From positions 620,001-684,000 of the forward strand of contig CANTFL010001429.1 of assembly GCA_947650285.1 (NCBI GenBank): a stretch of 64,000 nucleotides of DNA. The letters run 5' to 3'. The notes below the pieces were generated by a model that had not been told where the DNA came from, made no database searches, and was given only the letters and a program-made list of their open reading frames with translations. The position numbers and the translations under genes were made by a program. Origin of the DNA: Hyaloperonospora brassicae (taxonomy: Eukaryota; Oomycota; Peronosporomycetes; Peronosporales; Peronosporaceae). Of the stretch, positions 19,967-31,360 are shown in pieces (the first letter of the stretch is position 1; the number at the start of each line of letters is the position of its first letter).

Positions 19967-20923
19967 GGGAAACGTTGACCCCCCCCCAGGTTTTCGCTAT
20001 CCACCCCCACCCCCACCCCTAAATTATACCGTAATTTACTCGAGTTACGCCTTCCGATTAATTGGATCGAGAATATTACCGGTTTCAGAAGTAATTTACA
20101 ATCTCATTTACAAATGACAAACTACTAATTCTGAACAATCTATACATGTCGTTAAGTCGGCGATGTGTGATAATTTATTATTCATCTACTTCATTTGACC
20201 GAGTAATGGCTCGGTCAATTGAGACTTTTATACGAGCGATTCTAAAACAGGTTGGGCCTGTAGCGATTACCCTGCATGGGCACTGTGACAACGGCATCCA
20301 ACAATACTATATTCAAAATTGACTTCGAGCCAGCCGCAGAGGTCTATCAAAAGGTACATCAATCGTCGTAATACCTGTCTAATTGACTCACCCAGACTAA
20401 CGTGTAATTTGATGATGGTTGTGGCTCGACGTGGTGTCTGACAAGAGCCAGACTGAGCTTTCCTCGATAGGGGTACCCCGAATAGGCAGTCTGCATCCGC
20501 TGGGCACTACAATTGACTTCGTTCGATTCAAATGGAGATCGACCGCAGTATCGAAGCCCATTCCTCCTCGCCGTTGTGCACAATGCAGTCAAGTGACTGG
20601 TCCAAGCCGATCAACATGACAGCGGTGATCACCGGCATCAACGAGGGTGGCTCAATGAGCGCTTCAATCTCCGTCGCTTGCGGCACGAACGTTGTTTATA
20701 TGGAAACATCTGCTTAGTCGTTGAAGACGACTATAAACAAGGTTCTGGTCGAGTACTTTCCACTCACGGATACAGTGATGAATCTGACTCCTATTGATGG
20801 TCTTGTTGATTCAGATGGGGCGCAAGCCGTAGCAAGCATAAACATGGAAAGTATATAAATTACGGTAATATATAGGGGTGGGGGCTGTGGTCAACGAAAA
20901 CCTGGGGGGAGTTAACGTTTGCC
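19967..20923. mobile_element. 957-bp TIR element, hAT-like target duplication
   Basis: The ends are inverted repeats: left GGGAAACGTTGACCCCCC then AGGTTTTCG, right (reverse complement) GGCAAACGTTAACTCCCCCC then AGGTTTTCG. After short divergence both continue CCCCCACCCCTA...CCGTAATTTA, about 80 bp in all. The flanks TAAATTTT (19959-19966) and TAATTTTT (20924-20931) match 7 of 8, consistent with an 8-bp duplication. No transposase is left inside; the open frames are short. I infer a nonautonomous DNA element, family uncertain. Confidence 0.6.
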
Positions 20924-20931
20924 TAATTTTT

Positions 20932-21669
20932 GTCTTGTGGTTTATTATGGATTATTACCCGAAAGGATTAGGTATATACTGGTAGGACTCCTGTATTCTT
21001 ATTACCCAGATGTATTGATGTTTATCTGAGATATAATTCTTTATCTGTCATTCTCACATTTTGAGCTTGTACTACGGTGATAGCTCTCTCGCAACCCAAT
21101 TCTCTGTCATTGACTTGTCATGGACATGCGCATGAACCTCTTGTCCTTGTAAGTTCATCAAGATTACATTGACCAAAAAGCACTTTATCATGGCTCTTTG
21201 TGAAAGCACATTGATGGATCACGGTCGCTTTCGCTCGACTTTTAGCTCGATTTTTTTTACCATTCTGGCAACCTTTCTTACCGAATGGTCATATCGATGT
21301 CGTCCGTCATATCAGAGCCATGGACTGCTTGGATCAGCAGCGGTCCGACACAAACAACAGAGATAAATCGAATACGAGTTGCGACGTCGTTGGTCCCACA
21401 CAGTACGTCCAAAGTTGCCAAGAAAGCGCTACCACTTTCGTCGGTGCAACAGCCGTTTGAGGCTGTGAGTGTTCCGCCCGCTCGTTTCCTATACGCGATC
21501 GAAGCTACCGACACATTCTAATGCATACATACCATACCACCCAACCAAAAGCTCGTCGACACACTGTCCGACACATTCCACGGTGTCCTGTAGACTCGTT
21601 CAAGCGTTACCAAACCTACTACACCACCCCAAAGCACGAGTAGTACCCCACTCGCTCAACGTCGTTCAC
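20932..21669. other. Intergenic before AOX, no gene seen
   Basis: Overlapping 78-codon frames on both strands near 21280-21520 are mutual shadows, and neither shows a known domain. Confidence 0.4.
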
Positions 21670-22707
21670 TCAGTGGTGGTGTCCATGGACAAACGGACTC
21701 ACGCCCTTCTTCTGGTCCAAGTCGGCAAACGCGTGGTTCACGTCTCGGTGGTTGCACTCGTCCGCGCGCACGCACTTGATCATGTCGTACACGGACGCAG
21801 TCTCGGGCAGTTGGTAGTACGTCTGGGCAATGAGCGGTGCCTTCTGCTGCTTCCACGCGTCCAAATGGCCGTCTTCCATGTCCTTTAGCAGGTACGTGTA
21901 CGTCTTGACGGCCTCTTCTTCCAAGTACCCGACAAAGCGGTGGCACGTTCTCGGGGACACGAGGTACGTGAGGAAAAAGCCATTGAAAAAGACGCCCTGC
22001 GCGGCCACAACGAGCGCACGGAGAAAGTAGCCTGGCTGCTTCATGTTCATGAAAATGAGCAAGTGCATGCGCTCGTTCTCGGCCTCTTCCAACAGCGTGT
22101 GGATCCAGCCATAGTCGCGCTTCAGGAGCCGGAGCGACCGCAGGTGGCGCAGCATCCCGCCGACCATACCGGGGACCCCGGCCACGGATTCCAGAAAGAG
22201 ACAGCGGTTGAGCCAGTCAGTCTCCGTCATGGCCCCCCCGGGCCCGCGGTAGCGCGACACAACGTCAAAGCCCGTGCGGAGGGCTTTGACCGCCAAGAGC
22301 GCCGCGCGCTCGTAGAGTTTCCTTGTCGGGTGGTGCGTCTGCTCGAGAGTGGAAATCTTCTCGAGGTCGTACACGGCGCGCGTGAGCGGGTGGTCCCAAA
22401 TGGGTTCGCCCACCTCATTCGTCGCGTATTGCGCGGCCGACTGCTTAAAGTGCAACAGGTACGCAGGTTCGTTCGTCACGTCCGTCGGCTTTGAGGCAGT
22501 GGCCGACGGGGCAGAAGTTTGCACAGACGGCGTATTGTCCTTTTCGTGGATTGTAAAAGTAGAATTGGCAGCCGATCGGGTCGTGAGGCACAACCCGTTG
22601 GTAGTGGCGCTCTGTCGGTGGCGTCTGAACAGACCCGTCGCTTGACGACGGGCGATGGGGTTCAACACGGACCGCTCGATGAAGTGGGCAGTAGAGGCAA
22701 AGTGCAT
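21670..22707 (-). CDS. AOX: Mitochondrial alternative oxidase
   Basis: A 345-residue ubiquinol oxidase that passes electrons from ubiquinol to oxygen at the inner mitochondrial membrane without proton pumping. The diiron carboxylate motifs are all present: LESVAGVPGM, the EEAENERMH box, YLEEEAVKTY, and ADECNHRDVNH. Most AOX proteins have Ala after the DE of the last box; here it is Cys (RADECNH), a notable variant at a metal-site helix. The N-terminus (MHFASTAHFIERS then Arg-rich, few acids) looks like a mitochondrial presequence. The ATG at 22707 is chosen because an initiator element lies near 22775; the frame stays open to 22983, but those upstream ATGs (22851, 22983) lie before the inferred transcription start. 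Confidence 0.93.
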   Translation of the reverse strand: MHFASTAHFIERSVLNPIARRQATGLFRRHRQSATTNGLCLTTRSAANSTFTIHEKDNTPSVQTSAPSATASKPTDVTNEPAYLLHFKQSAAQYATNEVGEPIWDHPLTRAVYDLEKISTLEQTHHPTRKLYERAALLAVKALRTGFDVVSRYRGPGGAMTETDWLNRCLFLESVAGVPGMVGGMLRHLRSLRLLKRDYGWIHTLLEEAENERMHLLIFMNMKQPGYFLRALVVAAQGVFFNGFFLTYLVSPRTCHRFVGYLEEEAVKTYTYLLKDMEDGHLDAWKQQKAPLIAQTYYQLPETASVYDMIKCVRADECNHRDVNHAFADLDQKKGVSPFVHGHHH

Positions 22708-22760
22708 TCTTTGGCGGTGGGAGAAGACGATAACGTGTGGCAGCTTTGCGGTGGAGGTGG

Positions 22761-22779
22761 ACAATTCCGGAATGAAAGT
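22761..22779 (-). promoter_or_regulatory. Oomycete initiator-type core promoter of AOX
   Basis: Read on the minus strand: TTTCATTCCGGAATTGTC, a near-ideal TCATTYY-N3-AWTTT match. It is 54-70 bases before the ATG at 22707 and decides the start against the longer open frame. Confidence 0.75.
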
Positions 22780-25700
22780 AGTTGTTGACGGTGTGTGTGG
22801 TGTGGATTGATGGCATTCGATGCCAGAGCGCTCCAGCGGCACAGACTGCATAACTGTCGTACGATTTCGGGGTCGCTCGATACGATTCGGCGTCTTTGGC
22901 CGTCGCGTCGAAACTGCAGTTGAATGGGCAGCGAGAGAGAGAGATGGGGGTGAGACCAGGCGGCGGAAGCCGTAAGTATCCAAGACAACTTGCGCTCGGT
23001 ACCGGATTGTCTCATCTTCGCGACAGTGCGTGTTGAATGAATCTTGCCAAAACAGGATGATATAAGAACTACAGCAACGATTGAAGCTATTCTTGTTCCC
23101 CAGAATACATCGAGTGGGGTGCCAGCGAGCACACTTTGGTACTCACGCTGGCCAGCATGATCCGGAGCCGACATTCGCTTCTGCGGCTGCTGCCCGAACA
23201 TTATGGGAGCGTAAGGGTGCGGTTGCTAGTCGTCGTCTCGCGTACCGCCAGCTGGCGGGTGATGCGACAGAGCTGGCACGACGAGACTTTTCAATAATAG
23301 AAACGTGCCTCGAAATCGATGTACCGAGCTGTTGAGATGACTGGTGCCGCGGTCACGCGACTAACATGCATAGATGATGGTAACTGGTCCAATACGATGT
23401 ATTTGGACATCGCCACGATCTCTCGTGTACGTATGTAGAATACAACGTCAGTCGTTTATCACTCAAGACAGAGGCTGCATGCACTAGCTGCGCACTTTAA
23501 GCTCTGGATGATCGATCGTCGAAAGCAACTTGCTCTGCCTTCAGCCCCGTTTCTCATGTCAGGCCTGGATGACCGAGACGCACGAGCAGAATCACGCAGT
23601 CATCGTCTAGTTGACGTGCGACAAGTGCGACGATTCAATCAAGATCCAGTGTCAGGTATTGCGTATATTCTGCTCCTGTCGGTTGGAATATTCGCGGCGC
23701 CATGGAAGTCGCTGAAACGCAATACGTTTTTCGATAAGTTGCATCTTAAGTATCGGTGTGCAATCAGGAGCCAGTACACTTACACAAAGCAGCCCGACAA
23801 TTACCTGAAACGCAACCTTGCATATCAGGCCATTGCGGTCAACGTTGACTTGTACTATATCAGGCAGAGACGACCGCGACGGATCGGATGTTCACAGCCT
23901 CAATCGTGTCGTGCGCAATGCACCTGACACGGCACAGGCTGCGGAAAGAACTGCACCATACTGCACCTGATGTGCATTCCCGCACAGAGATCGAGAGGGT
24001 CATATGCCAAGCGAGCGCTATTGAGTGCGCCTCGACTTTGTTCATCTTCGAGACATAACTTCTATATGACACCGTCATGTAGATCCGAATTTGGATACGG
24101 CCGTTTAGTTACAGATAAAGAATAGTTCGGAGGTGACAGTACGTGCCGCCTGGATCAACGTCCACCGGAAAGCCGAGTTGATATGTCTGCAAGCAAAGTG
24201 CAGGTAGGCAGCTAGCAACGCTTTGCACGCCATACCGAAGCTCAAGAATCTTCGGTCTGGGTCAAGTGACGTAGATTCCGCAACCGCCTATGCATTGTCC
24301 CACTCGATGGCACTTACGTTGAGAGCTTACCTCACAAAGATGGGTAAACTCTTCGTTAATACTCCGAAGTTCCGCCGAACCATTGGGTGCAAAAGTGCTT
24401 CCTTCGAATTTGGGAACGTGCGAAACGACCACGTAGTGCCCGAAGGTGTCCTTGTCTACTACAAGGCATAAGTATTGCGCTGTTCTTCCAACGCTCATCT
24501 ATGCATCTCGCGGCGTTGATAATGAGGCCGCTCTCGCAGTGGTCGATCAATCCGCAAAATGAGCACCGCAGCTTCATTAGTGACCAGCAGTCGTACGACA
24601 CCGCATCATCGCCCGGCGTAAAATGCAGTAGTGATCGACGGGGCTTATGATACAATGTGCAGACTTGGCTATTAGCATACCAAAAATAAGTGCAGCAGGA
24701 AGAGATGATGGTCTTCTTTGCGTGATCCCAACGTTTCTCCCGCTTCCATGGTATTTTTCGTTTCGATCGCGACGATGCTATGTTGGCGACTGCATAACTT
24801 AAGTGCAACGTTCAAGTGTGTGCTTGGTGGTACCGGCTAACGTCTTCGTGCAACGTAAACACGTTATGGAAGCGCTACCTTCAGTGTATACGCGTGCATG
24901 AACGCTGTGCAGACAATGTCTACGTTGATTCGTTATCTCTGTGGCTCGAAAAACATGAGCAGTTTAGGTAGGACGCGCCTCATCTGCTGAGAAGGAAGTG
25001 TTTCTGTAATCGCTGAGCCTCAATGAGGCTTCGTATGCTCAAGGACACGAGGGATGGTCATCGAGGGGGAGGTGCGTGAGAAGGCGCTGTTATTGTATAG
25101 TGAGTACTACAAGTTGCCAGATGACATGACCATGTACACGTGCGCTAGTACAAGAAGGATGCCAGCCGTCGGCAGGAACCATCAACGTGTGCGTTTGACA
25201 ATGACCTCGATGGCATCATTCGGGTCTACTGGCTACCGTCCTTTTTCGCTTTTCTCAATGTTTTATTGTGTGTTCGTAGTAGAAATCGGTTCTTCTTCAC
25301 TGTAAAGTAATGGCAAAATGGACTTGAACGTCAACACATGCTCATGCCGACCGGCAGGTCAAGACAGTCGCACAGATCATTGTTTCGTCAAATATGTTGA
25401 CCATCAGAAGATATGTGCTGTCGAAAAGTGTCAGATGCTTTATTTCGGACCAAATTCGATAGCCGAAGTGCGGAGTCTTTGCTTCTCTTGTGAATTAGTT
25501 TTATACGGTCCGCTCGCTGCCTTGCGAGTACTCACACGATTCCAACGATCCGTTCTTGTACAGGATCTGAATAAGCAATCGTCGAAGTATCTGAATGCTG
25601 ATGTACAGTATAGTTCAACGCATCAGTGTGCTGCCGGCATCGCGACATATCGTGAGAATGTCCATCAAGACCGATGTAGACTTACCTGTCTGCCTGCAGC

Positions 25701-25840
25701 AACGCAGATATATGCAGAGGAACGACAGCCTCATTTCGAATTGATCGTGGGTGTCGTGGATTCGGCTACTCCAAATGCTTAAGCTATAGCACGATAAGAA
25801 ACCGCCCACTTTCGATCTTCCTGTCGTCAATTGCAGCATT
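22780..25840. other. Intergenic, decayed sequence, no gene called
   Basis: Several open frames of 80-150 codons (for example 24262-24498 minus, 25318-25782 plus) have no recognisable domain, no initiator and no splice support. Some may be remnants of decayed genes. Confidence 0.35.
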
Positions 25841-25897
25841 TCGTTCGTGCAAGGTTGGCATCGCTACAATTGGCCATGGCCAACCTTGCACGAACGA
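25841..25897. repeat. Perfect 19-bp inverted repeat with 19-base loop
   Basis: TCGTTCGTGCAAGGTTGGC (25841-25859) is exactly complementary to 25879-25897. Flanking CCCACTTTC (from about 25806) and GAAAGTGGG (from about 25898) extend the symmetry if a 26-base insert in the left arm is skipped. Confidence 0.85.
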
Positions 25898-26166
25898 GAA
25901 AGTGGGATCTGTGTCATCTAAGTCCGGCACCTCGGTCCGAATCTACATCGGCTCTTTCAGTAAAGTCGACTGCTGGTAAATTATTGACTAGAACGACATT
26001 GCGGCTGGCAGAAACAAGCCCAGCTGGCTCAGTTTACCTCGCTTTAACAAGTGTTTGTAGCAGTCAGTATGTCTTGCTGTGCTGGACGCACAACCAGCGC
26101 TACAAGCAGATGAAAGCGTTGCATTTTGGACCTCTCACCTCGCGCAAACAGGTCGATCTGAGCTAG

Positions 26167-26412
26167 CGTGCGATAGTACGGCGAGTTGGCTGCAAGTGCA
26201 CTTCTCTGTCTACAATTGTCGATTTCGGAACACCGCTCCGCATCTCGCGGTCACCTGAGGAGGATGTCGGGCTAGCCGGCAGATACATGAAGCAGCTCGC
26301 TCTTTTCGCCAGGCACGTCCGTGCGAAGTATCCGGTGCATGCACGTAGTCTTATTGACCAAACATCCGTTCTTTCTGCGATAGCAAATGTGCTACTACCG
26401 GTGAACAGCTGA
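26167..26412 (+). pseudogene. Decayed coding segment, unidentified
   Basis: A frame with coding-like composition ends TGA at 26410-26412 and reads ...VGLAGRYMKQLALFARHVRA...IDQTSVLSAIANVLLPVNS. An in-frame TAG at 26164 separates it from a further open stretch upstream (25831-26163). No domain was recognised. The call is only that this looks more protein-like than its surroundings. Confidence 0.25.
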
Positions 26413-27059
26413 GATTGTTCCGATGGTTCACACGTTGTGCTGATCCAAACATGTGATAAAGACAATTTCACATATTGACGTCAAGTAATACCAGGTAGGT
26501 CACCACCACCAACACCCACAACACGCCAGAGCTCCACCACATGCAACTGGTCGAGCTTTCTACACACTGCTCTTCGACAAAACTGTTGCTACTTCAAGTA
26601 GCGTTGCCAAATAGTGAGCTTAATCCAACGAAACAGACATCGCACGATGTGGGTAGACTGCATGGCATCGATGCACCTTATGGGGACAATAGAGAGTAAA
26701 CAGCGAGCTTACTGAAAATGACAGCAAGCGGATCATTCGACGAGCAATGGCCACTCTATCAGCAATGCTCGTCATGACGATTGCACGACGTCAAGAAAAG
26801 CCGGGAAGTCAATTGTCGAGCTGCATCGTGCTTCGACGAAGAACAAATGGTGTTGCAGCTGTAAGCAGTTGGACGCGTCCGTCTTGACAGTGCATTACCG
26901 TCGTCTGTACGAAAAAATAAACAAAGGAGACGACTCCCTTGAGGTCGCTTTAGCGGCATTCTGAATATCCGTTGTGCTGCCACCTCATTGATCAACTTGC
27001 CTCTCTTGCTTCGAAGCAAATCCACCTCAAGTTGTTTCGCTGCATTGCTCTGATCCACG

Positions 27060-28766
27060 ATGCTCAGCTCCATTGCATCACTGGCGACGTCGGGAGTGCT
27101 CCTCTTTGTGGTTGCAACTGCCACCTTTGTTCCCGATGGATCGTGGCCCACTAGCAAAGGCGCTGTGAAGTACGCGAGCCCCTACATCGTCAAGGCTGGC
27201 GAGGTGTTTGACGGCAAGATGAAGACATACGAGCGCTCGAACGTCAAGTGCTCGGGTGGTAGAGGCCAACGAGACACGGCCGTTTTCTTTGTGGAGGCCG
27301 GTGGTACCCTAAGGAATGCCATTATTGGCGAGAACCAGAAAAGGGGTGTGCAGTGCAACAACCACGACTGTGTCGTTGAGAACGTCTGGTGGAACGACGT
27401 CTGCGAAGGAGCAGTGACCATCCATGGCGGAACAGCGTCGAGCGTATCAAAAGTGATCGGTGGCGGTGCCAGGTATGCCGACGATATGGTCGTTCAGCAC
27501 AATGGCCACGGCAAGGTTGCGATCATGGGCTTCTACGCTGAGGACATCAGCAAGCTCTATCGCTCATGTGGTACGTGTGGCAAGGTGACCCGTCAAGTGA
27601 CGGTGACCAATGTGTACATTGTGAACCCGACCAACGCAATTGTGACGGTCAACAAGAATTGGGGCGACCGTGCGACGCTGAGGAACGTCCACATCAAGCC
27701 GAGTCAGAACGCCGTCGCGAGGGTATGTCAGTGGATGCAGAGCAGCGTCGATGGGAGACCCAAGATGGTGGGTCACGGCCCTTTGAATTCGCTGTGCCAG
27801 TACTCAGAGAGTGATGTGCGTATCAACAAGGGCACTCACCGTATCGCGCATGTTCCGGCCAACTCGGACAGCTCGGACGATGTCACGCAGTCAGCCGTGC
27901 AGGAATCCATGGAGGACCCGAACGGTGCCAAAGAAGTCGCCACGCCGTCTCTCCGAAAGACTGACGAGCAGCCGAACGTTGCGAAAATCCAGACGCCTTC
28001 AGTGAAGGCTCCCGCCTCCAAAAGTGGCAACGGCAATCTCCCTGCTACCACCAAGTCCACGGCGTCGGTACCAGACGGTTCGTGGCCCGCCAGCAAGGGC
28101 GCCGTCTTGTACAATGCCCCGTACGTGATCAAGGCTGGTCAGGTGTTCGACGGTCAGATGAAAACGTACGAGCGTTCAAACGTCAAGTGCTCGGGGGGAG
28201 AGGGACAGAAGGAAGCGTCCGTATTCATCGTGGAGGCTGGTGGTACACTAAAGAATGCCATCATTGGCAAGAACCAGAAGGAGGGTGTGCATTGCAACAA
28301 ACATGACTGCAAAATTGAGAACGTGTGGTGGGACGACGTGTGCGAGGACGCAATCAGCGTCAAGGGCGGGACTGCGGCAAGCGTGACCACTATCACCAAC
28401 TGCGGGGCGCGCCACGCTGACGACAAGATCGTTCAGCACAACGGCCACGGAACGGTCAAAATCAATGGTTTCTTTGCGCAGGACTTCGGCAAGCTCTACC
28501 GCTCGTGCGGCACGTGCGGAAACATTCCTCGCAAGGTCACGGTTGAGAACTTGTACGCCATCAACCCATTGGTGAGCGTCGTCACAATGAACAAGAACTA
28601 CAACGACCAGGCCATACTGAAAAACATCCATGTGAAGTCCAGCAAGTCGAACGTCAAGGTGTGCGAGTGGTCACAGGGCGGCAGCAAGCCGTCCAATCTT
28701 GGCAACGGTCCGTCGGGCAAGCTCTGCCAATACTCGACGAGCGATGTGCACATCGACAAGGAGTGA
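27060..28766 (+). CDS. Secreted pectate lyase with two PL3 domains
   Basis: 568 residues. A signal peptide (about 1-21, hydrophobic SGVLLFVVATAT) precedes two PL3 pectate lyase domains (about 24-258 and 337-568), joined by a Ser/Pro/Lys-rich linker. Both share VFDG(K/Q)MKTYERSNVKCSGG and KLYRSCGTC. The enzyme cleaves demethylated pectin by calcium-dependent beta-elimination in host cell walls. Domain 2 keeps WWDDVCEDA (421-431) and ADDKIVQHNGHG (453-464), whereas domain 1 has WWNDVCEGA (N112, G117) and ADDMVVQHNGHG (M143). These substitutions in conserved acidic and lysine positions suggest domain 1 is catalytically weak or dead. No intron is needed. Start: first ATG at 27060, directly before the signal peptide. 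Confidence 0.95.
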   Translation: MLSSIASLATSGVLLFVVATATFVPDGSWPTSKGAVKYASPYIVKAGEVFDGKMKTYERSNVKCSGGRGQRDTAVFFVEAGGTLRNAIIGENQKRGVQCNNHDCVVENVWWNDVCEGAVTIHGGTASSVSKVIGGGARYADDMVVQHNGHGKVAIMGFYAEDISKLYRSCGTCGKVTRQVTVTNVYIVNPTNAIVTVNKNWGDRATLRNVHIKPSQNAVARVCQWMQSSVDGRPKMVGHGPLNSLCQYSESDVRINKGTHRIAHVPANSDSSDDVTQSAVQESMEDPNGAKEVATPSLRKTDEQPNVAKIQTPSVKAPASKSGNGNLPATTKSTASVPDGSWPASKGAVLYNAPYVIKAGQVFDGQMKTYERSNVKCSGGEGQKEASVFIVEAGGTLKNAIIGKNQKEGVHCNKHDCKIENVWWDDVCEDAISVKGGTAASVTTITNCGARHADDKIVQHNGHGTVKINGFFAQDFGKLYRSCGTCGNIPRKVTVENLYAINPLVSVVTMNKNYNDQAILKNIHVKSSKSNVKVCEWSQGGSKPSNLGNGPSGKLCQYSTSDVHIDKE

Positions 28767-30039
28767 CGTACTGGACAACATGCCTCACTCAGGACTGTTG
28801 AGAAGGGTACAGTAGCGTATGATGTTTTATTTTCGTAGCGTAAAGTCATCAACATCAAGGTCATGTATCAAGAAAAAGTGGCTCCTTGGCTGTGGTAATG
28901 ACAGCGTCATGTGCGTCAATTTGCAGTCTTTTCTGATGTCAAGATTGCAAGCTGCAGGATTTGACGCCGGCGTTGCTGGTGCTACGTTAACTCTGCTTAC
29001 TGTAGAGTGCGCTTCACAGTGGGTGTTACAGTGGCAGCACATGTAGTAGAGTGGACGTGTTAACTTATGTTGACATTATTAGAAGGAAAAATGTAAAACT
29101 GCATCAGTTCATCACGATCGAAAAACGCATGACAAGACAAACTAATACAATAATGCATCGACGATGTATACGGTCAAACCTATAAATGTTAGAGATATAG
29201 TCGGACATGTCCACCCATTTCATTCCACTCCCTCTCGCAGTCGTCATCAGAACTTCTTTATCTTTTCGGTCGACGTCTATTGGCTATAAGGAAAAAAATA
29301 ATGGGTTGGCGCTACAAGGTGAGGAATGTGACGTTTACCTCTTGGTTAAAAGGTCAAGTAGCTTCTAACTCTTTCATCCTAACCTTATGTTTGGACATTG
29401 AGGTAATCGTAGCTGTCGCCGCGGGGGTGTGATTGATTATGTACAAACAGAAGATATAGCGTAGTGTCGAGTGTCGCTAAACAAAGTCTTACAAAACGAC
29501 TTAAAGCAGGATAGGACGACAAAGATATAGGCAACAAGAACATACAATATACTGGAGTTTACAAAAGCCATTTTGATCTTACCCGAATAGGCCACAACGA
29601 TACTTGCGGAAGCGGAAGGCACTCCGATAAACTCGCAATGCTGATGGATAATTATTGGCGTCACGAAATGAAGCTGCTGGTGGTGGTATCATCTGTAACG
29701 CTCATCTGGTGGCTGTTCGACGCGGTGCATCATTACTATCAGCCGGTGAGGGGTTGATGGTATGCACTTAGCGTAGGTATCTCCTCTGTTTTCTCGGTTT
29801 ACATCAAACACTTTGTCATATTTCTAAGTAATGATTCTTTTATTACTCGACGTTTATACAATAATGACGCTCGTGTCGTAAACTTTATGCATCCTGTACG
29901 AAAAGTATTAGTGTCGCACAAATTTACATAGCACAAAACAAAGTAAATTCTAACTACAGGAGACTGATGCGATACCTCTTATACTATCATTTACGAGCTT
30001 GTTATATTCGAGGTTTAGTCCGCGGATTCTATCAGAGTG
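28767..30039. other. Intergenic, no gene seen
   Basis: AT-rich with short open frames only; no repeats or domains recognised. Confidence 0.4.
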
Positions 30040-31360
30040 CCCGGTGTACTGCGCGAGTGTGTGGTGGAGTGGCGATCGCTCAATTTATGAGTCGATTTCA
30101 ATTCTTCACTGGCGCCCGGACGACCGACTAACGTAGGGGGTACTCCGATTCCGTGTGTGTTGCCTTCCTCACCTTGTGAACCCGTCGGTAGGGCGGGTTG
30201 CACTCGTGTCGAAGGAAAACTTGACCGTGTTGGAGAAGGGGTTGTGATCGTGCGGAAATCTTCACGCGATCACGAGATACTCGTGGGTACTGATATAAGT
30301 TACCCTGATCTCAACGAGATCGCTTCGTCCACTATGTGGTAGCTTGATCCGCGAGCCTTCTCGCGAATCTTGCGCCTTGCCTTTACGTGTCTTGTTGCGT
30401 CCGATAGCAGTTGATGTTGCTTGAGAGTTCTTGAACACACCTGGCCAAAACAATCCAGGTGTGACACTCGCGTAGACGTGTAGCGCGACTCTTTATTCGA
30501 CGGGGGGCCAAAGATCCTACCCGGAAGAGATAACGTATGCCTTGTGAAGTAAATTGAACTCTGTTTAATGTTAATCAACCAACCTAAACCCCTATCCCGA
30601 TGCCTATCCGTATATCTTAACCAGATGACACGCGTCGCCTTTCCAGGAAGATCGTCCCCTTGCATTTATGTGGTCCACACCCAGTATATCCACCGATGTA
30701 TCTTCTTGTGGCCCACCCAAGATATCCTCGTGATCCTACTGGCGGATAGGGATCCTGTTAGCGGATCGGGATCCCACTTAGCGGATCGCAACTGGAGATC
30801 GGCCATGGGGTCCTGGGTTAGGATCGCGGTCTTCCAATGAGATCGAGGGTCTTGTATTGCCATGTCTCACGGCGGATTGCGTAATCAAAACGGGTGTGAC
30901 TACCCTATAGCCTCATCCCAGGCTGGGCGATCCTGTCCACTTGGGGTTTGGGTACGCTATTGCCAGCCACCCATCCCAGCTTGTATCCACCAATCATAGC
31001 ATTCTTGGCTTAACTGGAGCGTGTGACCCTTTGGATCGCCGATCCCAGTCCCAAGGAGGTTTCCTTGTGACCGCTTTGCCACAAGTACGCTGGTCTCGAA
31101 CTCCTTAAAGGAACCACACTCCTCATTACACAATGGGGATTTCCGGCCTAGTGGGACTTCCAGCCCATTCAACTATTCTCACCCGGATGTGCGGGTTGGC
31201 AGGGCGGCCATCTGATTGTATGGTTGCTCGTCGACATTTTGGCCGATCTCTGGCCCCAGTGATCTAACCTTCCCCCGCGGGTTACTATCCAGCTACCTCC
31301 CGATTCCAATGTGCTTAACCAATCAGCTACTGGGGAAGGTATCTTAATATATTGGAACAA
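30040..31360 (-). repeat. Interspersed repeat, copy B (LTR-element leader-like)
   Basis: Related to copy A at 2740-3760, with the same block order and spacing. Read on the minus strand it contains a TGTGGACCACA-type block, a polyadenylation-like AATAAAGAGTC, and a GIGVPPTLVGRPGAS reading. Copy B also carries a GGATCGGGATCC-type repeat array at 30740-30810 and continues to about 31360, ending near a stretch that resembles a tRNA A box (TAGCTGATTGGTTAAGC on the minus strand). The matching orientation in both places suggests two separate insertions. Confidence 0.5.

Noticed and set aside
21278..21521. Overlapping 78-codon frames on both strands
   Set aside because: They are mirror frames, and neither has a recognisable domain or promoter.
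22349..22494. Plus-strand open frames over AOX
   Set aside because: Shadows of the AOX coding sequence; the minus strand has all diiron motifs.
31280..31345. A-box-like sequence on the minus strand
   Set aside because: No matching B box or cloverleaf; treated as part of repeat copy B.
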